From contig NW_005179078.1 of assembly GCF_000350225.1 (NCBI RefSeq), positions 10,836 to 74,835 of the forward strand: 64,000 nt of DNA. The letters are read 5' to 3'. Positions 31,525 through 41,396 of the stretch are shown here, piece by piece. The position numbers were made by a program, and so were the translations under genes. The DNA comes from Chondrus crispus. Taxonomy: Eukaryota > Rhodophyta > Florideophyceae > Gigartinales > Gigartinaceae. The notes beneath the pieces were generated by a model. It saw only the letters and a list, made by a program, of their open reading frames with translations, did not search any database and was not told the DNA's origin. Position 1 is the first letter of the stretch. Every line of letters starts with the position of its first letter.

Positions 31525-34092
31525 TTACGCGTTTTTTGAGCTACCTGAACTATCCGTGCTAGTCGCGCCGCTATCTGTAGCCAACGCGGCTCCGGACCTC
31601 CGTTCGAGTGGCTGGCCTGGCCCTACCCACTCTGGAGCGGCAGCATCCGCGAAGTACTCGGGTACCTCGCGGGGTTGATTTTCAACGTTCAGACGTTGTA
31701 AAATCTGGGGGGCGGCGAGAGTCGGCTCTCGCTCGCTTTCCTGTAGGGGCAGGGGATTGGGATCCCCTGCCCAGTCCTGGAGGTACATTATCGCGTTCTG
31801 TACCCCGGTCGGCAATCTGGACCGACCGCGTTCTCCTCTTCCATCTTGACGCGGGTATCGCGTGTCGGCTTGTCGGAAATCGCGTTGTTCGCGCCTGTAT
31901 CCTCCTCCGCAAGGAGCGAAACGGACGCCTCCTCCGGGGCGATTCGCGCGGCCCGAACGCGGACCACGGTCACCAGCGACCGACTGTTGGAGGAGGTTCC
32001 TCATCCCTGGACGCGTCTGTAGTTGGTACCGGTAGTTTCGATACGCGGTAAACATCCGCTGCTCCGGCGCGAGGAAGGGGCACGCGTACATGGCATGGCC
32101 GTGCGTTGTGCACATCCAGCAGACGTACGCGCTCCCGTCGGCTGAGGCGAAGGTCGCCGCCTGACGAGCCTCTTCCTCGGTGAGCCGGGGAACACAGGAG
32201 GGTATGCGTCCCCCTCCTTGACGCGAAATGTCTAATTCCGCGATGCGGTGGTCCGGACCACCTATCCCCGCTGGGGTATGCCCGAACGCGGTGGCAAAGC
32301 TGCCCGTGGTCTCCGTCGACGCCGGCGTTGACGGCCGGCCTCCTGTAGCCTCCCCGCCTCTCATGACGAGGACGGGGTCAGCTTCCCAATCCTCCTCGTT
32401 AACGTGGAGGGCTGACGCGGGGGAGCTCGTCGCGTTCGACCTGGCGGCTCTCCCTCCCCTCGCTGCCGGTTTCCGGTCCGGCAGCGGTAGTCCGCGTCGG
32501 GCGCGAAACGTGGTTCCTTCTGCGGTCGCGATGCGTCTGATAATTGACAGGTCCGTCTTCTGGTTCGCGGGCAACCTCTGGACGGTCTCTGCCACCGCTG
32601 CTCGCGTCGCGGGAGCCAATCCGCGTACAAAATAATGAGCCACAGCTTGCTCCGTAAATACCGCGGTGCACTTGAACGCGTTCGATTCGAGCCTATCCGC
32701 GAACGCGTTTTCCGTCTCGTGCGGCTTCTGATGAGCCGACGCGACGGCATCGTGCGTTACCCCCAGTACGTCATCAGTGAGGTAGCGCTTGATGAATTGA
32801 TTAATAAGCCCAGGCCAGCCCACATCGTCATGGAGCTGGCCTGCGCAGATTTCGCGCATAGTGTAGCTTGTATATAATCTTTCCGCGTCGCGTTCGAGAA
32901 AATGCGCGAGGACGCGAATCGCGACCCCTTCCGTCAGATGTTGCGAATTGAACGTGATGCGCACATCTTTCAGGAAGGGGAATAATTCAATCGCGTTTGT
33001 TCCATCGAAATTGCGCATCGTGGGACGAATCCCACGACAACGCTGCACATATTTCGCGATTCGCCCCGCGTCCCCGGACGTGACGAGGGTCGAGATGTTG
33101 TCCAGGCGATACATCCTGTAATTAGCTACGGAGCTAAATTCCTGTATCATCGTGTGGACCGCCTCGACCCCGGGGGCCGCGGGGCCCAATGTGCCAAATG
33201 GGGTCACCGGTAGCGTGCGGACGTCTACCGGGCCCCGACGCGTAGTGAGATCCTGGGGCTGATAGCCGCCCCACCGGGGATCAAAAGCGAGAATCGGTTC
33301 TCTCGATCCCCGGGTGGTATCCCCGCGTCTAGTCTCGTCCGCGTAAGGTACGCGAACCGTCTGCCGCATGTCTCCGGCGACATGCAGCAGGGCTTGGGTT
33401 TCGGACGCGAAAGTTGCGTCCATCCTTGTTCGATCTCCGCATGCGGGCCGACTGGTGTCACCACCAGCCGGCTCCACATCTTGAGCGCCGGACGCGTTCG
33501 GAGGTACAGTACCACCGGGCCCTAACGGTGGGGCTCCGGGTGACGTCGCCGTCGGGGTACGTTCCATCTGATGAACACGTCGGCGTGTAGAATTTAACTG
33601 CGCGGTCACATGGGCAAACGCGCGCATCTGCTCCGCGGAAGGAAAAGGTCTCGCGTCAGTACGTCCCGCAGAGGCCGTCCTCTCGGGGCGGCCTTCCCCG
33701 AACTCGTCAGGGGAGTCGAGACGCGATTCCTCGACGAGCACCAGTCGACTCTGCAGTTGATCGACTAGTGCTCGGAGGTTATCCAGAGACTGGGAGACGC
33801 GTTCAAACCTCCCTTCGCGAAGGGATCGTAGTTCTTCCATGCAACGCGAATATACCGCGTCGGTTACGTCGATTCGAAGCGCGGTCCGGACCTCCTCAAT
33901 ATACGTCGCGATCCGGTCATACATCGCGCGTGCGCGGCCTTCTGATAATTCAGGCGACGGTTCGCGGTCACTGAGACCTGCGCCACCGCCGCCGAATGGG
34001 ACGCGGAGCGCGGCTGACTCGGAGGTGCGGAACGCGGTTGACTCCATATTCGCTGGCTCGGATTGAATTGAGGGCGCGGATCCTTCTTCCAT
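31525..34092 (-). CDS. E1 Gag
   Basis: Structural protein of the virus-like particle. The frame is open from inside the LTR, but the ATG at 34092 (MEEGSAPSIQSEP) matches the E2 start MSQEFEPSIRSEA and is chosen. About 855 residues. A helical N-terminal part carries IEEVRTALRIDVTDAVYSRCMEEL. The retrotransposon Gag core reads IRPTMRNFDGTNAIELFPFLKDV ... FIKRYLTDDVLG. A CCHC zinc knuckle follows: YVCWMCTTHGHAMYACPF (C-x2-C-x4-H-x4-C). The C-terminus is Gly/Arg-rich, then acidic. It is about 60% identical to E2 Gag by eye and has no internal stop. Confidence 0.92.
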   Translation of the reverse strand: MEEGSAPSIQSEPANMESTAFRTSESAALRVPFGGGGAGLSDREPSPELSEGRARAMYDRIATYIEEVRTALRIDVTDAVYSRCMEELRSLREGRFERVSQSLDNLRALVDQLQSRLVLVEESRLDSPDEFGEGRPERTASAGRTDARPFPSAEQMRAFAHVTAQLNSTRRRVHQMERTPTATSPGAPPLGPGGTVPPNASGAQDVEPAGGDTSRPACGDRTRMDATFASETQALLHVAGDMRQTVRVPYADETRRGDTTRGSREPILAFDPRWGGYQPQDLTTRRGPVDVRTLPVTPFGTLGPAAPGVEAVHTMIQEFSSVANYRMYRLDNISTLVTSGDAGRIAKYVQRCRGIRPTMRNFDGTNAIELFPFLKDVRITFNSQHLTEGVAIRVLAHFLERDAERLYTSYTMREICAGQLHDDVGWPGLINQFIKRYLTDDVLGVTHDAVASAHQKPHETENAFADRLESNAFKCTAVFTEQAVAHYFVRGLAPATRAAVAETVQRLPANQKTDLSIIRRIATAEGTTFRARRGLPLPDRKPAARGGRAARSNATSSPASALHVNEEDWEADPVLVMRGGEATGGRPSTPASTETTGSFATAFGHTPAGIGGPDHRIAELDISRQGGGRIPSCVPRLTEEEARQAATFASADGSAYVCWMCTTHGHAMYACPFLAPEQRMFTAYRNYRYQLQTRPGMRNLLQQSVAGDRGPRSGRANRPGGGVRFAPCGGGYRREQRDFRQADTRYPRQDGRGERGRSRLPTGVQNAIMYLQDWAGDPNPLPLQESEREPTLAAPQILQRLNVENQPREVPEYFADAAAPEWVGPGQPLERRSGAALATDSGATSTDSSGSSKNA

Positions 34093-34149
34093 TTCGACGC
34101 GTGCGGACGCGGACTGGAACGATAGTCTTCTCGCGATAATCGTGTGGCC

Positions 34150-34167
34150 TTCTAGGTCGGGAGACCA
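34150..34167 (-). promoter_or_regulatory. E1 primer-binding site
   Basis: TGGTCTCCCGACCTAGAA directly after the 5' LTR (one base between), identical to E2 41318-41335. TGG would pair with the CCA end of a tRNA; the tRNA was not identified. Confidence 0.75.
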
Positions 34168-34168
34168 A

Positions 34169-34765
34169 TGTAGCATAAACCCCCGGTCGCGTTGGGGGTT
34201 TAGCTGTGGTTCTTCGAAGACCTATGTACGCGAGAGAGGACAAAAACACACACACCAGAAAAGAACGCGGGCGGTGGTAGCGTGGTAGAGCGGTGGGGAG
34301 CGGACGCGAACACAGTACGCGGTAGAGCGGTTCGACGCGCTCGACGCCCCGGGGCGGCGCTAGTTAGCGTTCTAGCACCGACGGGCGGAGGCGGATCTAG
34401 CTCGCGCGCGTACGTTCGCGACCGCTACCCGCGTTAGTTTCTAGTTAACGCGCTCGCGTTAAGAGAACGCGTTTAAAATAAGCGGACGGGGTTAGACCTG
34501 CGGTGGAGGATCTGGTACCAAGCCCGTGCTTGTCCTTCCCCTCCTACCGCCGCTGGTCGCCCTGTCAATTAGTGTACAAGTAAATAATCTATCACAACAT
34601 ACTACAGTATCTAGGTAGCGCCTTACACGGATCGTCACGCTGTACACGTGCACAGCGAGCAGCAAGCGCGTACTTACACGCGCGGGCGTGCGCGCTGTAA
34701 TGCATTTGGCGGGAGTACAGTAGTCACCCCGCTCATCCAAATAACGTCCTCGCGGTTATGCTACA
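34169..34765 (-). repeat. E1 5' LTR (right)
   Basis: 597 bp, TGTAGCATAA...TTATGCTACA. The R-U5 side is nearly identical to 16551-16930; the U3 side is diverged from the 17169 end. Confidence 0.88.
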
Positions 34766-35036
34766 GCACTCAAGTAGCTTCTGCGAACGCGCCGAGCAGA
34801 CGAGAACAACTTGACTTCTGACTTCTTTGACGTATCAAATTCTGGACGGAGATTTTCCAGGATGTTTGTAGCCCGTGACAAAAGCTGCGACAAAAGCTCA
34901 GGTGAATCTATCGTTTCTGTTTCTGATATGCAACAGCTGGACAGCTCATTGACATCCTTTTCACAATTCCCCTCCCATTGTACGGAATCTCCCGTCCAAG
35001 TGGGGTTGACCTTCCCATTCGACCGCATCTCGTCCA
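34766..35036 (-). other. Frame after the transposase stop
   Basis: A 94-residue acidic minus-strand frame (35040-34756) overlaps the TGA of the transposase and may be its shifted C-terminus (NELSSCCISETETIDSPELLSQLL). The E1 LTR cuts it on the left. Confidence 0.35.
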
Positions 35037-38000
35037 TCAACGGTTTGACAATAAATCAGATATAGTAACATCTGTGTCCTTCAGGAATCCCTTCAATTCA
35101 TCCGAAGCCTGTGACAACTCGTTGCAAGCTTCGCCGAGAAGCAAGCGTCGAAGGCCTCTCCTGCATTCCATCTTCAGTCCGGCATCCGAAGTTTGTGTCA
35201 TAGTGCTGGACAGCAACGCCAACCGCCCTTGCCAATCATTCCCCAAACAATGACCCACGGCCGCCAAATGTCCTTTTTGGTGATTACCCCGGACTATGCA
35301 CCTCTTCAAAGGTTGATGAGCATTCTCGAACACCAGTTCCATAAAGTGACGTACATGCCCGAAGGCAGGAATTGTGTGGTTGTACAACTCGATTAACCTG
35401 TGCAGGTTCGGCTTGTCCGAGCTGGGGCGATCTTTACCCACTCCTTGGCAATAATTTGCGCAAAACTTGTCTGCCTCAGTCACATGTTTCTCAGCCCTTT
35501 CCAGCAAGTCTGCATGGTATTGAGCTCCATTATCACTTGTCACATACAAATAATCTGAGACACCATCCGCCTCTTCCGATGGCCACCAGTACGTCAACGC
35601 AATCAATTCCTGCAATTGCGTCAATAGATCCAACACAACAGTGGTTTCTTCACTCTGGATCCCCGGGAACAGTTGGTAGAAAACCGGAACGCACACGAGA
35701 AGGACACAGAACACACCTGACAGAGTCATGGAATTGAGTTCATTCTTGGAACTAAAAACTGATGATTGCCTCTTCAACCCATTGTCTCGGAGGGCTCCGC
35801 ATATTGCCATGTCAGCTTTTGCCCTGAACCCGGCCGCGTTTCCTTGTCGGTTAATGACGTGGAAGCCTACCTCGATAACGTTCTTCGCGAGACCGGCCAG
35901 CAAATGGTCAGGCGCGACGACGTTGCAGCGATATGCCTCAAAACGTCCTGACACCACACGCTTTCCATCGCTTGTTAACGGTATGTCAACGCGTACACGC
36001 TCAAGTTCCCTTTGCAATGCAAGAAGAGGAGAACTTTCGTCACTAACCTTGTTGCTGTCTTTCATACCAAGCCGGTTTTTGTCTCGACTGTCAATTTCGC
36101 TGTTGCGAAGAGCTTCATGGCGTTCCATGCACCTCAAGGACGCCGTGCGGTGTGCATGGACTTTTGTCGTATAGCCGTATCCGCTCTAACCGACGCCGGT
36201 GTTCTTCCGAAATGTACAAAGAGTGCAGGGCGTATTTGCTGTATGTCCCATAACATCCAATGTTTCAGCGGCCGCTGGATAGTCAGCCACAAAACCCACC
36301 ACGTCGACAAAGATTCTTACTCTCTCGCCGGTAGGCGTGTGTGCTTCCACACCTTCTGTTGTACACTTAACCAAGTCTGGAATGATTGAGAGCAGTATAT
36401 TGTTCGTTGATACACCTGGAGGAGTTAATCCAATGATTCTGACAGACGATCGCGTGTTACGACTTCGCGGTGGTAGTCCAAGCGGGATCATGTAGCATCC
36501 ACCTGCTGAACCCTGCGGATACAATGAAGAGAATGGGGAAAAGTCATCGCAGTATAGGAGAGCGCGATAGACCACGAACTTCGTTCCATCCATTAAGCGG
36601 CCGCTGTTTTGCATTCTTCTGTCAATGTTGCGGGTGCATCCCGATATTTTGGGCTCTTGGAGGAGGAAAGGCAGCCCTTTCAAATGTTGAGTACCGAGCA
36701 GACGAAAGGGTTTGTCTGGAGTTCCATCGCCACCATCATTGAAACGCTGACCGGCCCCGTTTGTACTCATGTTTTGAAACCAAAACAAAGTGTCTGAGCT
36801 GAGACCTTCCTTGTGTTTCCAAAACCTAGAAACCAACATACATATTCTCGACGTTGCCACTACTTCACATTCTGTAGGTCGAAGGAGGGTACAAATATCC
36901 CCAGGCAACACCTTCTTCGAAGAACGAGCCCTTGCTTCAAAATCTATCCCTCCATCTCTACGCCTCACAGATCTATTATACTTTTCCAATGGCGGTGCTG
37001 TACAAAACTGCCTGGCCAGGCAATTCTCCACGCCACGGAGAACCTTCATCGCCATGTTGGCGCTTCTTGTAACATTTCCCTCACTTCCCACGCACCACAC
37101 GGCTGAAATTATACACTTCATTACAAAGTTATTCTCTGCGTTCTCATGAACACGATAGCCCAGCTTGCGCACGTCAGGTGACAAACGTGATGGAAGCAGT
37201 TCTGACAGTTCCAGTCGAATCACGGCACCCGGGAACGCCTGCACAGTACATGAACCACTGTGGACGTAAAGTGCTGTCGTAGCTTCCGATATTATCTGCC
37301 GCTCTGCAACCAGCTTCGAGCTTTCTATGCATTCTGCGTCCGCCACACCACCATGCCATCGACTGGATTTCGGATACATTGAGTTGAAGAACGGAGCCAT
37401 CATGATGTCCACTTTCGCCCATTCACTTGGTGGAACGATACGAACAGGAGTTTTAGACCCGTTCGAATATTGCGATGCGGTCTCCTCGGTACCCCCCAAA
37501 TTTTCAACCAATGATGTTCGGTTGAATGCCTTCTTCTTTCGTCGGACGACAAAGTACTTGAGGTCACTCTTGGGAAAAAGATACTTCAAAGCATGCGGAA
37601 AGAGAGTCCTCTGTACGGTGGAATAAGATGGGAACTTAATAGAAGGAGAAACGCAAGACAGTATATCTCTCAGGAGGTTATACTGTTTGACCGTATAGCG
37701 GACGCTACCGCAAACTATTACGAAGCCCAAAAGGTTGTACCATGGTTCGAAAAGCTTCCGAGGCGATAGAAATATTCGCAAAACTTTCTGGCTGTCCAGC
37801 CTGCTTCCCATTTCGGGATCGTCACTTGATAAACTCGGAAGGCACTCCATCCCCTCACAGCTCTCTTGATAAATACTTGGAATAATGATATTGTCATTTC
37901 CCACTAAAACACCGTTTGGATCGCTCTCGGGAGCGAATTGTTCCGAGTCGCCAAGTTCTGAGAAGTGGCCCTCATCATAGTCGACAAGATCTATTCCTTC

Positions 38001-38312
38001 TTCGACGACAACCGTTTCTCGATGTTCCGAGCCCTTTATCTTCGATCTAGTACCATGATCTCCAGTCTGATTGTTCGACGAAGCGTGCCCATTCAACACT
38101 CCCAAAATATCAGCCGCTTCGCCAGTTTCCGGAAGCTCGAGAGCTGGGGTTTCTTCTGCTTCCATAAGTGCGGCCGCATCTTCATCCCCACCGAGATCGC
38201 ATCCTGGTCATGTATGAACGTCATGGAACAGGGCTGCCAGGTCTGGCAAGTTAGGGACGTTTTCCATCCAAGTAGTGCCCATCGTACGACTTCTCTTTCT
38301 TCGACCTGACAT
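35037..38312 (-). pseudogene. CMC/Tnp2 (plavaka/CACTA-like) transposase with three or fewer lesions
   Basis: One frame of about 1090 codons runs on the minus strand from MSGRRKRSR (38312) to TGA at 35037, interrupted only by TGA near 38208 and TAG at 36186-36188. The middle has the Tnp2/plavaka layout: FKFPSYSTVQ-like start, YCDDFSPF (first Asp), CYMIPLGLPPRSRNT, IIPDLVKCTTEGV, FVDVVGFVADYPAAAETLDVMGH (second Asp), then PCTLCTFRK. The later part contains YVTSDNGAQYH and ends KGFLKDTDVTISDLLSNR. These enzymes cut and paste DNA with CACTA-type ends. Terminal repeats were not found; the E1 LTR adjoins the 3' side. The call is from motif order, so the family is fairly sure and the subgroup not. 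Confidence 0.6.
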
Positions 38313-38906
38313 ATGAGGAACGGTGGTGCTGTCGTTCGATATTTTCGTGTGTATTATGGTGTTGGAAGAAGTGAGAGTGTAGGATGTTGTTGAAGGAACA
38401 GTGCGCAGGGGTCCCCAGGCCTGGCGGTTTAGATCTTGCACACCAAATAATTACATTACAAGTGGCGGTCTGCTAGTGTCTATCCGACCGTGAGGACAAA
38501 ATTTGAGGACAAAGGGATTTTCCTTCGAACTCCTTGCTTGTTTTTTAGTTCTGATTTGACTACTGGGTACTCTACATAGCCCTTGACACAATCAGCATAA
38601 ATCGTTTGTTGTGGAGACAAGTTCTACCTCTAAAAGTGAAGCAGAACCTGGAAATATTCACTGTAAGCAGTTTTTCGTTGTAGTACGAAATTGAAAAGGG
38701 CTTCTTCGTGATTTACAAGGTATTTCATTGACAACCCCGCCGTTCAAGTGCGATATGGCTGTCTTGAAGTATTCTTTCAGAAGAATTCGTGTCGGCTAAA
38801 TGATGCAAAATTATTAAATTTGTCGGATCTGTTGAGGTATGATAAGCTTGGTCGGTCGGATACACACTACAGTACAGGGTATTAACTCTGCCTTTCTCTG
38901 TCTAGC
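38313..38906. other. Intergenic
   Basis: AT-richer sequence without a supported gene. It ends in TTTCTCTGTCTAG (38894-38906), a good 3' splice site for the following frame. Confidence 0.45.
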
Positions 38907-38911
38907 ATGAG

Positions 38912-39751
38912 TTGCCCACCCCGCTCACCGATTTCCTCCCGACCTTCTTCGACGCCGCCCGCACCCACGCTTCCGCTGAGACGGAGATCTCTGCCCTTGA
39001 CGCCATCAAGATCGCACCCATCCCCGTCTCCCCGCGCTCGCTCGAGGCCGCCTTGCGCCTGCTCGCCGCCTTCGTCCCGTCCCACAGAGCATTCCCCTTC
39101 CTGCATCCCCACTCGGGGTCGCCCCCAGAGAGCCAGCCCAACAGCCAGCCGCTCGCTTTAAACGCCTCGCCCGCGGCCCCAGTCATTTGCCCGTGGGTCA
39201 AGATTGGCGCCTCCGCCCGATCGGCCGTATTGGCCTTTGCCGCCAGCCATGTCCTCCTCACTGCGCGCTGCGGCGCAGACGTCGCAGTCGCGTCGCTCGT
39301 CGTCTTGGAGCGGGCCTTCGATGCAGCCACCGTCTGCGTCGTCCCGCCCGTTGTTGGTAAGAGACTTGCCGCTATCATTCCGGCTGTGCTTGCGGATGAG
39401 GGGCTCGCCGCGATACCGACTGAGCAGGCGGATCGCATACGATTGTCTTTGTTCAAGGTTGCTCAGCTCGCCTCCGCTTCGGGGCACCTCCCGTCGGAGG
39501 TGTGGAATGTGTCCGGCATTCGCATGGCTGTTTCTCACGATGGCGAGGTAGGGGAGCTTCTGCGGTCGTTTTCGAAGTCGGGGATTGTGTCGAGCAGCGC
39601 ATGCCACATGTCTGGAAAACCACCTAACAAGGGGCTCTCGCTGGCGCGCCGTCCGAGAAAACGAAGGCGAATTACTAATAATCCTCAGCCTATGGACACC
39701 AAAGAGCAGTTTAGCGGCGTTCAGTCTTCTTCTCCATGCTCGTCATATTAG
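38912..39751 (+). CDS. Unknown GC-rich protein with C-terminal nuclear-signal-like tail
   Basis: A 279-residue frame, HELPTPLTDFLPTFFDAAR at its start, has no ATG: a stop (TAG, 38904-38906) precedes it, and this TAG can be the end of an intron (TTCTCTGTCTAG). So it is probably the last exon of a spliced gene whose 5' part is not visible. The protein is Ala-rich and helical (repeats of LEAALRLLAAFV, LLTARCGADVAVASLVVLERAF) and ends with a basic cluster PRKRRRI that could be a nuclear signal. I do not recognise the family. Its last 40 bases overlap the converging UBR fragment. High GC resembles the intact host genes. Confidence 0.5.
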   Translation: MPTPLTDFLPTFFDAARTHASAETEISALDAIKIAPIPVSPRSLEAALRLLAAFVPSHRAFPFLHPHSGSPPESQPNSQPLALNASPAAPVICPWVKIGASARSAVLAFAASHVLLTARCGADVAVASLVVLERAFDAATVCVVPPVVGKRLAAIIPAVLADEGLAAIPTEQADRIRLSLFKVAQLASASGHLPSEVWNVSGIRMAVSHDGEVGELLRSFSKSGIVSSSACHMSGKPPNKGLSLARRPRKRRRITNNPQPMDTKEQFSGVQSSSPCSSY

Positions 39752-39992
39752 GTGAACCCCATAAAGAGGCTCTCTTGTTGCGAATAATTTGCACTTTCGT
39801 TACCTTTAGGACCAGAAAAACCCCAATGCCTGCACCACAAATCTTCCGATGTGCTTCAAGCCAGTGTTGGCTTGACTGGCTTTTATCTGCGCAAAACAAA
39901 TCACCACACACCAAGCACAAAGCAGGGTACTTTGGTTTTGCTTTGCAAGAAGCGCACGGCGTCCCTACTCTTCCGGCGCGTGCCGTGGTCAA
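39700..39992 (-). pseudogene. C-terminal fragment of a UBR-type E3 ubiquitin ligase
   Basis: The minus-strand frame carries the closing zinc-binding segment of N-recognins (UBR1/2/3, PRT6): C..CK..PKYPALCLVCGDLFC, a Gln-His-His cluster, then CGAGIGVFLVLKVTKVQII and GSP. In the family this is followed by YLDEYGE-D; here the acidic DEHGEED is found one frame over, so a frameshift lies near 39755. Everything upstream (the N-degron box, the RING) is missing: at about 39980 the sequence changes into a kinase piece in the other direction. Intact members mark proteins with unstable N-termini for the proteasome. Confidence 0.7.
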
Positions 39993-40384
39993 ACTGCTCC
40001 GAGGACCGCAACACGCAGATAGGCTGCATGCGCACGGTATCCAGCCAGAGGCGCCCCAGCGTGGACGTCCTGCTCACCGACGAGGAGCGCCAGCGCACCC
40101 CCGCACTGCTGCTGAGCCTGCTGGCCGGCCTGCTCCACCCGGACCCCACGAGGAGACTCACGGCGCGCGCAGCGCTGGAGCACGGCCTGTTCGATGCCAA
40201 GCCGAACCACCTCGCGCTTCAAGTCGGTGGAGGCGCGTTTCGGAAGCACTTGAAACCCATCTTGAGTAGTAATTTTAGGTCGTTTAGGAGGCTCGCCATG
40301 ATTGTTGTCGCGGCCGTGAGAACCATCGGGAGTCTGCAGTTGGACAGCGCCGGGAAGCGCTCCGGCATTGTCGTGGTTATGTAG
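39970..40384 (+). pseudogene. C-terminal fragment of a protein kinase
   Basis: The plus-strand frame holds subdomain XI and the tail of a eukaryotic Ser/Thr kinase: LLSLLAGLLHPDPTRRLTA followed by RAALEHGLF (invariant Arg in the DPTRR block, about 40110-40190). It ends in a Val-rich tail at 40384. No ATP-binding or catalytic loop is present upstream, where the frame runs into the antisense of the UBR piece. It is thus a truncated copy. The subfamily (perhaps CDC7-like) cannot be told from this part. Confidence 0.6.
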
Positions 40385-40657
40385 AAGGGGCGTTTTTCGT
40401 GTGTCCTCACCCCAATCATGTTGTGTATATATTTATCGTTAGCGGCAGGCACACGACCGTGACAATGTCGAATGTATAAAAATCCATATCAGTTCGTTCT
40501 TGTGTGTGATCCATCTGCAGTGCAGGGCAAGACTTTTCGTCGATTGTGAGAGTGAGGTGCAATCGTACGCCGTGCTACAGCAACCCCTTGCCCCCTCGAC
40601 AACCTGTATGTATTTCTGCTTGCTGCCCCCGGCATTCCCACCTTGGAGCGTGCCGCC
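40385..40657. other. Intergenic; target of E2 insertion
   Basis: No gene seen. CCGCC at 40653-40657 is the left copy of the E2 target duplication. Confidence 0.6.
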
Positions 40658-41316
40658 TGTAGTATAACCCCCCCCCTGGGGCTTTATTTTAGATTAGATC
40701 AACTCAGAATCGGATCGGTTACTGTAGAGCTCGATGCTCTACAGTACCACCACGTGTAACCCCGAGTTCAGGGGGCGCACGTGTACACGTGTACGCGCGG
40801 GACCGAAGAGCGCACACACACACGTGTACTGTCAGCCTCGATGGCTGACAGTATTACAGTGTCGACCGACCGCTACAGTACATCGGTACTGTACTATTAT
40901 GATAGGTTATTATGTACATTAAATATGGAGCGGACCGGCGGCGGTGGAGGAGGACAAGCACGGACTTGTCACCCACCGACCGTCAAGGTCCGACTTCCCG
41001 CTTATTCTAAGGTAGCGTTCGCTAACTACCTTAGAGCGGCACCGAGCGCGGGTTGAGGACGCGCGCGGTACGCCCACGAGCCGGCTCCGCCTCCGCCCGT
41101 CGGTACTGGATCGTCACCCAGTACCGCGCCGGGGCGTCGAGGCGTCGAACCGCTCGCGCGTACTGGCGTCCTCCCCGTTCCCGCTCTACCACGCTACCCG
41201 GGCCCGCTGCCCGGTGCCGTTAGCTGGTGTCCCGCTTCACCCCCGTCTTCCCGTTCGGACGGGGTCTACGTCGAGCTGTGCATACACCCCTCTCCGTTGG
41301 GGGTGTTTATGCTACA
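40658..41316 (+). repeat. E2 5' LTR
   Basis: TGTAGTATAACC...TTATGCTACA. The U3 part carries a series of hairpins: 40720-40746, 40828-40852 (both ACTGT...ACAGT, 10-bp stems, loop TCGAT), TACAGTAC-ATCG-GTACTGTA near 40873, a 9-bp stem CTAAGGTAG/CTACCTTAG near 41008, and GGTACTGG/CCAGTACC near 41101. ATTAAATAT at 40917-40925 may be the TATA element. ACACCCC/GGGGTGT closes the U5 end. Confidence 0.95.
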
Positions 41317-41317
41317 G

Positions 41318-41335
41318 TGGTCTCCCGACCTAGAA
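41318..41335 (+). promoter_or_regulatory. E2 primer-binding site
   Basis: TGGTCTCCCGACCTAGAA one base after the LTR, the same as in E1. Confidence 0.75.
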
Positions 41336-41396
41336 GACCCTGGAGTCCGATCTCCGAGAAGACTTCCGCTTCCCTCCGCGAACCGATCGCGTCGAG

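Larger units (their letters stand above)
16551..34765 (-). mobile_element. Ty3/gypsy chromovirus E1 (minus strand), interrupted and mosaic
   Basis: LTRs in the same orientation at 16551-17169 and 34169-34765 enclose gag, pol and a chromodomain integrase on the minus strand, plus an antisense gene on the plus strand next to the left (3') LTR. A 966-bp foreign LTR splits RT at 28412-29377, and a fragment of a host Sec7-family gene lies between pol and the antisense gene. The 5-bp flanks differ (ATTAC at 16546, GCACT at 34766), and the two LTRs differ strongly in U3, so the two ends may come from different insertions joined by recombination. Confidence 0.85.
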
